Assembly (NCBI GenBank): GCA_014871605.1
Contig: WGSQ01000019.1
Location: 1 to 18,978 of the forward strand
DNA from: Collinsella sp.
Lineage (GTDB): Bacteria; Actinomycetota; Coriobacteriia; Coriobacteriales; Coriobacteriaceae
DNA length: 18,978 bases
Direction of reading: 5' to 3'
The notes under the pieces are model-generated. The model made no database searches. It saw nothing but the letters and a program-made list of their open reading frames with translations, and had not been told where the DNA came from. The translations under genes and the position numbers were made by a program. Positions 5,408-12,402 of the stretch are shown in pieces; the first letter of the stretch is position 1, and every line of letters begins with the position of its first letter.

Positions 5408-6690
5408 TGAAGATCCTTCTTGTAAATAAGTTTCATTGGCGCAAGGGTGGAAGCGAGACGTACTACTTTGCTCTTGCCGATGGTCTTCGCGCTCTTGGGC
5501 ATGAAGTTGCCTTCTTCAGCATGGAGGATGAGCGTAATGAGCCGACTGAGTGGTCGCGTTACTTTGTAACGAATCGCGACTATAACGGACCGAGCTCTAT
5601 TGTCGATAAGGCGAAGGCCGCGCAGGCACTTGTGTATTCCAAAGAGGCGCGCGAGAAGTTCGATGCGCTGTGCCGTGAATTCCAGCCCGATGTAATCCAT
5701 CTCAATCTCACTCATAGGCAGATTACGTTTTCCATCTTGGACGCTCCTTGGCTAAAGCAGCATCCAACGCCGGTTGTGTATACCTCGCACGACTTGATTC
5801 TTGCTTGCCCGAGCTATCTTATGCTTGATTCCGAGGGCAACGTTTGCGATTCGTGTCTCGGGGGTCATTTTGGCAATTGCCTTAAGAAGAAGTGCGTAAA
5901 GGGTTCGATCGCAAAAAGCGCGTTAGCGGTGGCTGAGGCGGAGTGGCTTAAACGGCACAAAACCTATTCACGTCTCGATCGCATCATCTGCCCGAGTGAG
6001 TTCATGCGGAACAAGTTTATTGAAGCGGGGCTTCCCGAGCGTCAGCTTGTCCTCATGCGGAATTTCCTGAATCCCGATTCGATGTCACGGGAAGTTGCCA
6101 ACCAAAATAATGAAGATCCCTACATGCTGTATCTGGGACGCCTTTCTCGCGAGAAAGGCGTGTTAACGCTCGTGCATGCTTTTGAGAAGGCGGCACCGGT
6201 GATCCCTGATTGGCGTCTTGTTATTGCAGGCGATGGCCCTGAATGTGATGCTGTGAAGGTCAAAGTTTCCGCAATGCCAAACGAAATAAGCTCGAGGATT
6301 GAGCTGGTTGGATATAAAACCGGTGACGCCCTGCGCGGACTTGTGAATCGAGCCACTCTGGCGGCTGCGCCGTCAGAGTGGCTCGAGAACGCGCCATATG
6401 CGGTTCTCGAGGCACTCGCCGCGGGCAAGCCCGTTATCGGTACGAACATGGGCGGAATACCCGAGCTGGTACGTGAGGGTGAAACGGGCTTCCTGGCTGA
6501 AGCCCACGATGAGGCAGGACTCGCAGATGCAATCCGTAGGGGTGCGGCGGTGGCCGCCGATCCTGCGGCTTACGCCGCGATGAGCGCGCATTGCCGTTCA
6601 TTCGTGGCAGAGAACTGTAATCAAGAGAAATACATCCGGAATCTCGTCTCCCTGTATCAAGAACTAATTGACCGGAAGGTGGTGGCCTAA
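5407..6690 (+). CDS. Glycosyltransferase family 4 with internal cysteine cluster
   Basis: The 427-residue GT-B enzyme begins MKILLVNKFHWRKGGSETY, the N-terminal nucleotide-fold loop of GT4 enzymes. Between the domains is HDLILACPSYLMLDSEG followed by CDSCLGGHFGNCLKKKC (about 146-165), a cysteine cluster common in polysaccharide GT4 enzymes and possibly metal-binding. The C-terminal domain has YLGRLSREKGVLTLV, VIAGDGPE and EWLENAPYAVLEALAAGKPV, with EX7E glutamates E327 and E335. Start and upstream stop overlap (TAATG). Base composition is less GC-rich than the radical SAM gene downstream. Two remarkable DNA symmetries lie in its conserved motifs, listed separately at 6138-6161 and 6348-6417. 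Acceptor and donor are unknown. Confidence 0.9.
   Translation: MKILLVNKFHWRKGGSETYYFALADGLRALGHEVAFFSMEDERNEPTEWSRYFVTNRDYNGPSSIVDKAKAAQALVYSKEAREKFDALCREFQPDVIHLNLTHRQITFSILDAPWLKQHPTPVVYTSHDLILACPSYLMLDSEGNVCDSCLGGHFGNCLKKKCVKGSIAKSALAVAEAEWLKRHKTYSRLDRIICPSEFMRNKFIEAGLPERQLVLMRNFLNPDSMSREVANQNNEDPYMLYLGRLSREKGVLTLVHAFEKAAPVIPDWRLVIAGDGPECDAVKVKVSAMPNEISSRIELVGYKTGDALRGLVNRATLAAAPSEWLENAPYAVLEALAAGKPVIGTNMGGIPELVREGETGFLAEAHDEAGLADAIRRGAAVAADPAAYAAMSAHCRSFVAENCNQEKYIRNLVSLYQELIDRKVVA
6138..6161. repeat. 24-bp perfect palindrome inside the GT4 gene
   Basis: ACGCCTTTCTCG (6138-6149) is followed immediately by its exact reverse complement (6150-6161). It encodes the conserved GRLSREKGV segment. 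A chance palindrome of 12 base pairs is expected about 0.001 times in a sequence of this size (18,978/4^12). Confidence 0.9.
6348..6417 (+). repeat. Three-arm inverted repeat over the EX7E motif of the GT4 gene
   Basis: Arm 1 (6348-6364) pairs with 6370-6386 over 17 bp (one G-U) around the loop CTGCG. Part of that middle arm (6376-6390) also pairs with arm 3 (6403-6417), 14 of 15 bp with a single G-G mismatch at 6381/6412. The two hairpins are mutually exclusive. Arms 1 and 3 contain the direct repeat CGAG(C/G)CAC read in different frames. The structure encodes residues about 314-337, including E327 and E335. Confidence 0.85.
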
Positions 6691-6693
6691 CCC

Positions 6694-7830
6694 ATGGCCG
6701 AGAAGAAACTCAACGGAACCGTAATCGTAACGTACCGCTGCAACGCGCGCTGCACCATGTGCAACCGCTACAAGGCTCCCAGCCGTCCGGAGGAGGAGCT
6801 CTCCCTCGACGTGATCAAGAAGCTCCCGCGCATGTACTTCACCAACATCACCGGTGGCGAGCCCTTCATCAGGACCGACCTTGCGGATATCGTGCGCGAG
6901 CTGTACAAGAAGTCCGACCGCATCGTCATCTCCACCAACGGCTTCTTCACCGACCGCATCATCGCCCTTGCCGAGGAATTCCCCCAGGTGGGAATCCGCA
7001 TCTCCATCGAGGGTCTGCAGCAGACCAACGATGAGATCCGCGGTCTCCAGAACGGCTTCAACCGCGGCTACGAGACGCTCAAGAAGCTCGTGGAAATGAA
7101 GCACCCGGACGTGGGCTTTGGCATGACGGTGCAGGATCGCAACGCTGCGGACTTGGTGCCGCTGTACAAGCTTTCCGACGAGCTCGGCATGGAGTTCGCC
7201 ACCGCCAGCCTGCACAACAGCTTCTACTTTGTCGAGGCGAAGAACATCATCAAGGACCGTCCCATGGTGGCCCAGAACTTCGAGGACCTGGTAAACGAGC
7301 TCCTCAAGTCCAACGAGCCCAAGAAGTGGTTCCGCGCGTACTTCAACATGGGCCTCATCAACTACATCTATGGGCAGAAGCGCCTGCTCCCGTGCGATAT
7401 GGCGTTCGACACGTTCTTCATCGACCCCTACGGCGACGTCATGCCCTGCAACGGCACCAAGGAGAAGCTCGTTATGGGCAACCTTAACGACGAGTCTTGG
7501 GATGAGCTGTGGGAGAGCGCCCAGGCCGAGAAAGTGCGCGGCTGCGTGCGCCACTGCGACCGCAACTGCTGGATGATCGGCTCCGTGTCTCCTGCCATGC
7601 ACAAGTACATCTGGAAACCCGCGTCGTGGGTGCTGGCGCACAAGCTCAAGCCCGGCAAGAAGTTCGACATGCACGAGCTCCCCATCGTGCGCGACTACGA
7701 GTCGGGCAAGGTGACGAAGGAGGAGCTGGACGCTCTTTCCACCTGCGACATGCACGCCGCGATCAACGACGGCCTTTCCGACGCAAGCCGAGCCGACGCG
7801 CACGTGTACGAGACTGAGGAGGCGCTGTAG
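6694..7830 (+). CDS. Radical SAM protein with SPASM-like C-terminus
   Basis: The 378-residue protein has the radical SAM cluster motif CNARCTMC (C16, C20, C23), GGEP at 54-57, and strands STNG and IRISIEG in the expected order of the partial TIM barrel. A C-terminal cysteine set (LPCDMAFDTFFIDPYGDVMPC, then CVRHCDRNC, about residues 230-290) resembles a SPASM or twitch domain that holds an auxiliary 4Fe-4S cluster. Such proteins do radical chemistry on peptides, sugars or other small molecules; the substrate is unknown. Within this operon a sugar or glycolipid modification is the natural guess. Codon use is strongly biased to C-ending codons, unlike the GT4 gene just upstream, suggesting a separate origin. 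The start at 6694 lies 3 nt after the upstream stop. Confidence 0.85.
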   Translation: MAEKKLNGTVIVTYRCNARCTMCNRYKAPSRPEEELSLDVIKKLPRMYFTNITGGEPFIRTDLADIVRELYKKSDRIVISTNGFFTDRIIALAEEFPQVGIRISIEGLQQTNDEIRGLQNGFNRGYETLKKLVEMKHPDVGFGMTVQDRNAADLVPLYKLSDELGMEFATASLHNSFYFVEAKNIIKDRPMVAQNFEDLVNELLKSNEPKKWFRAYFNMGLINYIYGQKRLLPCDMAFDTFFIDPYGDVMPCNGTKEKLVMGNLNDESWDELWESAQAEKVRGCVRHCDRNCWMIGSVSPAMHKYIWKPASWVLAHKLKPGKKFDMHELPIVRDYESGKVTKEELDALSTCDMHAAINDGLSDASRADAHVYETEEAL

Positions 7831-7902
7831 TGCAGCCGGGTTGAAAAATCGAATGCAAAAATTCAGAAATAGCGGTTGCTCGATATCAATCGGAGGAAAC
7901 AC

Positions 7903-9006
7903 GTGAAAGTATCCTGCATAACCAGGCACGCAATCTCTAATTATGGCTCCCTGCTCCAGGCATATGCGACACAACGAGCGGTAGAGAGCTTGGGGCATGA
8001 GTTCGAGATTATGGACTATGTACCTGCTTGTGAGGACGTATCCCAGCAGGTGAGGACGCTTCTTTCGACAAAGCCGTCCTGGAACGGGAACCCGTTGAAG
8101 AAGTCTGTCTACAGACTTCTGATGGAGCCTGAGACAAGGGTGGCGGGCAAGCGGTTTGCGCGTGAGCGTTCCCAGCTGCTTAAGATGAGCCCTCACTATG
8201 CATCCCTGGAGGAGCTGAAGGCTAATCCGCCCAAGGCCGATGTCTATATGACTGGAAGCGATCAGGTGTGGGGTCCCATCAGCTCGGGCGCATACGACCT
8301 GTCATACGCGCTTGAGTTTGCTCCCGAGGGCGCAAGGCGCATCTCATATGCGGCAAGCTTTGGTAAGAAGAATATCCCGGATAGCGTGCGCCCCAGGTTT
8401 CTCGAGGACCTTCGAGTATATGAGGCCGTGTTCGTACGCGAGGATGCCGCGCGCGAGCAGCTTGCCTCGTGGGGCATAGAGGCCGGACAGGTTGTCGATC
8501 CCACGCTGCTGCTTGATGGCGAGGCGTGGAGAAGGATGGCGGCACCTGCCCCGAAGGGCGAATACATCCTCGTCTACCAGATTCACAGCGACCCGACGGT
8601 GGGGCAGTACGCCGTGAAGGTTGCCAAAAAGCTTGGCTTGCCCCTGATACGGATCTCCGCAAGCCTGCACCAGGCCTCACGCGAGGGCAAGTTCAAGTGG
8701 CTGCCGACGCTTGCTGAGTTTCTCTCGTATGTCGACAACGCAGCATGCCTAGTCACGGACTCGTTCCACGGTACGGCTTTTGCCATAAATCTCAATACGC
8801 CGCTGGTAGAAGTGCTGCCCAAGAACGGAACCTCGAGCAGGAACGTGAGTATTCTGCGACTCACGGACCTCACGGACAGAGTGCTTCAGAATCTAGATGA
8901 TGTCGAGTTAGCATCCAAGCAGATTGACTTTGGTCGGGTCAACGACGTGATGGGTGCGGAGAGGGAGAAGTCCCTAGCGCAGCTCAAGAGCATGATTGAG
9001 GAGTAG
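7903..9006 (+). CDS. Polysaccharide pyruvyl transferase family protein 1
   Basis: The 367-residue protein has the PF04230 signature order: NYGSLLQAYATQ near the N-terminus, VYMTGSDQVWGP, RISYAASFG, VFVREDAA, VVDPTLLLD, then LVTDSFHGTAFAINLNTPLV in the C-terminal domain. Characterised members (CsaB, Pvg1, WcaK group) transfer pyruvate from phosphoenolpyruvate to a sugar as a ketal; many capsule homologues are untested. The GTG at 7903 is chosen because GGAGG at 7892-7896 stands 6-7 nt upstream and the conserved strand begins there. An FrhB-like gene follows after only 4 nt, and this pairing recurs later in the operon. The 72 nt before it hold no terminator. A 9-bp hairpin (AGAAGTCTG, loop TCTA, 8099-8120) lies in the gene. 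Confidence 0.88.
   Translation: MKVSCITRHAISNYGSLLQAYATQRAVESLGHEFEIMDYVPACEDVSQQVRTLLSTKPSWNGNPLKKSVYRLLMEPETRVAGKRFARERSQLLKMSPHYASLEELKANPPKADVYMTGSDQVWGPISSGAYDLSYALEFAPEGARRISYAASFGKKNIPDSVRPRFLEDLRVYEAVFVREDAAREQLASWGIEAGQVVDPTLLLDGEAWRRMAAPAPKGEYILVYQIHSDPTVGQYAVKVAKKLGLPLIRISASLHQASREGKFKWLPTLAEFLSYVDNAACLVTDSFHGTAFAINLNTPLVEVLPKNGTSSRNVSILRLTDLTDRVLQNLDDVELASKQIDFGRVNDVMGAEREKSLAQLKSMIEE
8083..8120 (+). repeat. Two adjacent perfect hairpins in pyruvyl transferase gene 1
   Basis: AACGGG (8083-8088) pairs with CCCGTT (8091-8096), and AGAAGTCTG (8099-8107) pairs perfectly with CAGACTTCT (8112-8120). Each alone could be chance. Their tandem placement resembles the stronger structures elsewhere in the operon. 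Confidence 0.5.
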
Positions 9007-9010
9007 GGCA

Positions 9011-10138
9011 TTGTCAAACGTTGGCACTAGGACGGTATGCAAGAAGGATATGTGCGCTGGCTGTATGGCCTGCGTCGATTCATGCCGACATGGAGCGATT
9101 GCCATTGAGGATACGATTGAGGCGTATAACGCCCGTATTGATCCTACAAGGTGCGTGGGATGTGGACTGTGCGAGAAAACGTGTCCCCAGATGGTATCCC
9201 CATCTTCGTTGCGTCCTCTCGAGTGGCTACAGGGGTGGGCGAAAGATACATCGCTCAGAATGTCATCTTCGTCCGGGGGTCTGGCTACGGCCATCTCGGA
9301 GGCGTTTGTGGCGTCAAATGGATTAGTGTGTTCATGTGCACAGGAGGGCGGTGAGTTCCGGTTCCACCTCACTTCTGATGCGGATTACTTGAGGAGGGCC
9401 CAAGGCTCCAAATACGTCAAAAGCAATCCGCTTGGTGCGTACCGCGAGGTTAGGGAGGCCCTGCAAGGTGGTCAAAGGGTTCTCTTTATCGGTCTTCCTT
9501 GTCAGGTTGCTGCGATGCGTAACTTCGTTGGAAGCCGTTTAGCCGATTCCCTTTACACCATCGACCTTATCTGTCATGGTTCACCGTCCCCCAAGGTCCT
9601 GAGCCGATTCTTGGAAGAGACAGGTAACAACCTGTCTAATGAGCTGATACTGGACTTTCGAAAGAAAGTCCAGTTTCAGCTCCGCTATCGCGGAGCTGAA
9701 ACTGTGGGTAGGACGGGTGTCCGCGATCGCTACTCGATTGCTTTCCTCTCGGGTTTACCGTATACGGAAGGCTGCTACTCCTGCCGCTACGCCAAGGGTG
9801 ATCGTGTCTCCGATATTACGCTTGGCGATTCATGGGGTAGCGAGCTTTCTGATGAGGTCGCGAACGGGATATCCCTCGCACTTGTGCAGACAGACAAGGG
9901 TCGAGAACTGTTAGAAATGACGGACCTTGAGCTTTTGCCGGTTGATCCTGGTCTAGCTGTGGCCAACAATGAACAGCTTCAACGTCCTTCGACGAAGCCT
10001 ATAGAAAGAAATACCTTTATGGACGGCTTTCGTAACGGGGTACGGGTTAACCGACTCGTTCTCAGGGCGAGGCCAAAAGACTGCGCCAAGTACTTGGTCA
10101 AGGATATACTGCTTGCACTGGGTTTGCTCAGGGGTTAA
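9011..10138 (+). CDS. FrhB-like coenzyme F420 hydrogenase/dehydrogenase beta-subunit family protein 1
   Basis: The 375-residue protein has two N-terminal 4Fe-4S ferredoxin motifs (C15-C18-C21-C25 and C48-C51-C54-C58). The FrhB N- and C-domains follow: SSSGGLATAI, SKYVKSNP, GLPCQVAAMRNF, DLICHGSPSP, then a distal cysteine pair in CYSCRYAKGDRVSDITLGDSWG. In methanogens this family moves electrons between clusters, flavin and F420; capsule-cluster members are uncharacterised and may use flavin. The TTG at 9011 is preferred because AGGAG at 9000-9004 is correctly spaced; a TTG at 8996 overlaps the pyruvyl transferase end. Translational coupling with that gene is likely. A cluster of perfect hairpins (9618-9704) occupies the coding sequence for residues 203-232. 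Confidence 0.85.
   Translation: MSNVGTRTVCKKDMCAGCMACVDSCRHGAIAIEDTIEAYNARIDPTRCVGCGLCEKTCPQMVSPSSLRPLEWLQGWAKDTSLRMSSSSGGLATAISEAFVASNGLVCSCAQEGGEFRFHLTSDADYLRRAQGSKYVKSNPLGAYREVREALQGGQRVLFIGLPCQVAAMRNFVGSRLADSLYTIDLICHGSPSPKVLSRFLEETGNNLSNELILDFRKKVQFQLRYRGAETVGRTGVRDRYSIAFLSGLPYTEGCYSCRYAKGDRVSDITLGDSWGSELSDEVANGISLALVQTDKGRELLEMTDLELLPVDPGLAVANNEQLQRPSTKPIERNTFMDGFRNGVRVNRLVLRARPKDCAKYLVKDILLALGLLRG
9618..9637 (+). repeat. 8-bp hairpin preceding the three-arm repeat
   Basis: AGACAGGT (9618-9625) pairs perfectly with ACCTGTCT (9630-9637) around the loop AACA. It stands 3 nt before the three-arm structure. Alone it would not be notable. Confidence 0.6.
9641..9704 (+). repeat. Three-arm inverted repeat inside FrhB-like gene 1
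   Basis: Hairpin A pairs 9641-9659 with 9664-9682: 18 of 19 bp with one T-T mismatch (9648/9675) and a GAAA tetraloop closed by C-G. Hairpin B pairs 9671-9685 with 9690-9704: 15 of 15 bp with loop TATC. The middle arm is shared, so the two hairpins exclude one another. The outer arms are a direct repeat, GAGCTGA(T/A)ACTG, at 9641 and 9693, read in different frames. It encodes residues about 211-232, starting at the FRKK motif region. Confidence 0.9.
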
Positions 10139-10184
10139 CACATCGAGAGCGTTTGCTTTAGGCATTAATGATAAGGTAATCCAT

Positions 10185-11123
10185 ATGTTGAGTAATTCCA
10201 AGGTGCCAAAGTGCGTCGTATTAATGGCGTCATACAATGGCATCCCATTTATTTCAGAACAAATTGACAGCATTCTCTCGCAGGCTGAAGTTGACGTACG
10301 TCTTTTTGTCCGTGATGACGGGTCATCTGATGGTACTCGTGATCTTCTGCAGCGCTATGCAGATGAGGGCAGTCTGACTTTGTTAACAGGAGAAAACCTA
10401 GGACCTGCTTTAGGGTTTTTGACGTTGTTGCGGAATGCTCCCGAAGCTGATTACTATGCGTTTTCCGACCAAGATGATATTTGGGATAGCGATAAACTGA
10501 TAACTGCGATTAAACAGCTTAAGAAGCAGGAGAATTTGGCTCTTTATCATTGCAATTCAAGACTTGTAGATTCAGCTGGTAATGAGATGGGCCGGTTAAC
10601 CTATGGGCAACAAAGGTGCATATCTTATCGAGATAACGACCCTCTCAACCAGCTTTGCATTGGGTCACCTATGGGATGTACGCAAGTATTTGATAGGCGT
10701 ATTTGGGAAGTTGTTTGCTTGCATGAGCTGCCCCATCCCGTCATCATGCATGATAAGCTGATAGCTAATCTATGCGTGCTGCTGGGTTATCGGATTGTTT
10801 TCGATGCTTCTCCTCATATGGGATATCGCCAGCATGGTCGTAATGTGGTCGGTGTGAGTACTGATTTACCATCTAAAGTGATTGAGAAAATCAATAGTTT
10901 TTGTCATCCGCGAGAGATTACTCTTGCAAAGCAAGTTACTGGACTTCTTTCAACTTATTCCGACTGCATTCTTCCTCCAGAGCGTGCTCTTGGAGAGTTG
11001 GTATCGAAAATGGACGCTTCTTTCATGGCTAGGTGCAGGGTTTCTTTCTCTTCGAGGCTGAATTTCGGCAGTCTACAAGAGGGCCTTTTCAATAGATCTC
11101 TCCTCTTGTTTGGGAAGCGATGA
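10185..11123 (+). CDS. Glycosyltransferase family 2 (rhamnosyltransferase-like)
   Basis: The 312-residue GT-A enzyme shows VVLMASYNGIPFISEQIDSI near the N-terminus, the nucleotide-binding VRDDGSSDGT (about 42-52) and the acceptor-side FSDQDDIWDSDKL (about 90-103). FSDQDDIW is typical of the polysaccharide GT2 group that includes many annotated rhamnosyltransferases, which would fit the rmlA gene at the window's end. The ATG at 10185 has AAGGT 8 nt upstream; an upstream in-frame start at 10113 would overlap the FrhB-like gene. The gene is visibly AT-richer (about 42-45% GC by eye) than its neighbours, suggesting recent or separate acquisition. The next gene starts one base after its stop. Confidence 0.88.
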   Translation: MLSNSKVPKCVVLMASYNGIPFISEQIDSILSQAEVDVRLFVRDDGSSDGTRDLLQRYADEGSLTLLTGENLGPALGFLTLLRNAPEADYYAFSDQDDIWDSDKLITAIKQLKKQENLALYHCNSRLVDSAGNEMGRLTYGQQRCISYRDNDPLNQLCIGSPMGCTQVFDRRIWEVVCLHELPHPVIMHDKLIANLCVLLGYRIVFDASPHMGYRQHGRNVVGVSTDLPSKVIEKINSFCHPREITLAKQVTGLLSTYSDCILPPERALGELVSKMDASFMARCRVSFSSRLNFGSLQEGLFNRSLLLFGKR

Positions 11124-11124
11124 T

Positions 11125-12402
11125 ATGAGTAAAAGCATCCCCAAACCGCACAATAGTGGGTACGTCCTAGCGCTTGCCTTTTGCGACTATCTCAAGGACA
11201 AGAGCGGCACCCCAAAGGCTATTATGGCGAGTCAGCAGGCCATGGCGTCGCACGGCATAAGTTACGTCTATCTCCACTCGGTTAAGAAGACCCTGTTCAG
11301 GGACGACCAGATGCTATTTTGCGAATTCGGGGTTACGGTCGACGGGGTGGAGGCTGGTGTTTTCAGTATTGCCCAGGTGTGCGAGGCCCTTTGCAGCTGG
11401 CAAAAAAGCGGCTTCAGCCTTCTTGAGCTTCATATCCACCACCTTCTGTACGTGAGCCTTGAGAAAGTCTCCGAACTGCTAAAAGTTACAGGCAAAACAC
11501 CGGTCAGGGCCTTTCTCCACGACTATTACCTGTGTTGTACAAGCTATAACCTCCAAAATAGGAGCGGCTTTTGTGACAGCTCAAGGCTCGGTGACGCTCC
11601 CTGCGAGAAATGCCCCCACTTCAGTAACAGCCTTCGTGTGGAGTCGAAGATCCAAGGGCTGTTTGACTCCATCAAAAATCTCCGTTTTGTTGCACCTTCG
11701 ACCTATACGAAGAATCGGTTTCTCTCATTCAGGCCCCAATACGAGGGCCTTGTTGATGTAATACCGCACCAAAAGCTGCTTGGAGAGTATCTGGGCAACA
11801 GACGTCCTCTGAACGCAGGGGAGCGCATCAGAGTTGCCTTTCTGGGGATGCCGAGGAAGACAAAGGGCTGGGAGACCTGGCTTCGCCTCGTATCTGCGGT
11901 CGATGAACAAGAGTACGAGTTCTTCGTCTTCAACAGCTCGAACGATATGTATCCAGGGATGAACAAGCGGTTTGTCGAATTTGATGAGAAGCACCCAAAT
12001 GCCATGACCGACTCTCTCAGGGAGTGCGAGATTGCCATCGTTGTCATGTGGCCATCTTGTCCAGAGACCTATAGCTACACCTGTATGGAATCTTACTCCG
12101 CAAACGCTTATACGATTTCGAGTGCATGTGCAGGCAATGTCGCCGACTTTGTCGTTGAGCATGGGTCCGGTTTGGTGCTGAATAACGAGGAGGAGCTAAT
12201 CGGGCTGTTTAGGGATAAGAGCCGGCTTATCAGGGAGGTCAATCGTTTCAGGAGCGGAAAGCCTGGTCCGCTCGATCTTGTCGATTCAGATGAGATCGTA
12301 GACCTACTTCCATGCTCCTCGGTAGGTCTCAACACGGGAGTTCACATGCACACGAGGCTGATTGAACGTGTGCTGCTGGAGGTACTCAATGCAAGATCAT
12401 AG
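11125..12402 (+). CDS. GT4-like glycosyltransferase
   Basis: The 425-residue protein resembles a divergent GT-B enzyme. The N-terminal half has ALAFCDYLKDKSGTPKAI and HIHHLLYVSLEKV. A mid-protein HDYYLCCTSYNLQ with a cysteine cluster (GFCDSSRLGDAPCEKCP) resembles the inter-domain region of the GT4 at 5407. The C-terminal half has FLGMPRKTKGWETWLRLV and CPETYSYTCMESYSANAYTI, corresponding to the donor-binding E-x7-E region in altered form. Donor and acceptor are unknown. GGGAAG precedes the ATG by 7 nt. Its last 14 bases overlap the start of the Wzy-like gene, whose RBS lies inside this gene. Confidence 0.75.
   Translation: MSKSIPKPHNSGYVLALAFCDYLKDKSGTPKAIMASQQAMASHGISYVYLHSVKKTLFRDDQMLFCEFGVTVDGVEAGVFSIAQVCEALCSWQKSGFSLLELHIHHLLYVSLEKVSELLKVTGKTPVRAFLHDYYLCCTSYNLQNRSGFCDSSRLGDAPCEKCPHFSNSLRVESKIQGLFDSIKNLRFVAPSTYTKNRFLSFRPQYEGLVDVIPHQKLLGEYLGNRRPLNAGERIRVAFLGMPRKTKGWETWLRLVSAVDEQEYEFFVFNSSNDMYPGMNKRFVEFDEKHPNAMTDSLRECEIAIVVMWPSCPETYSYTCMESYSANAYTISSACAGNVADFVVEHGSGLVLNNEEELIGLFRDKSRLIREVNRFRSGKPGPLDLVDSDEIVDLLPCSSVGLNTGVHMHTRLIERVLLEVLNARS

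Noticed and set aside
6664..8196. 510-codon open frame on the minus strand
   Set aside because: It lies antisense to the radical SAM gene and the start of the pyruvyl transferase gene, has no recognisable motifs, and is explained by the strong codon bias of the sense gene.
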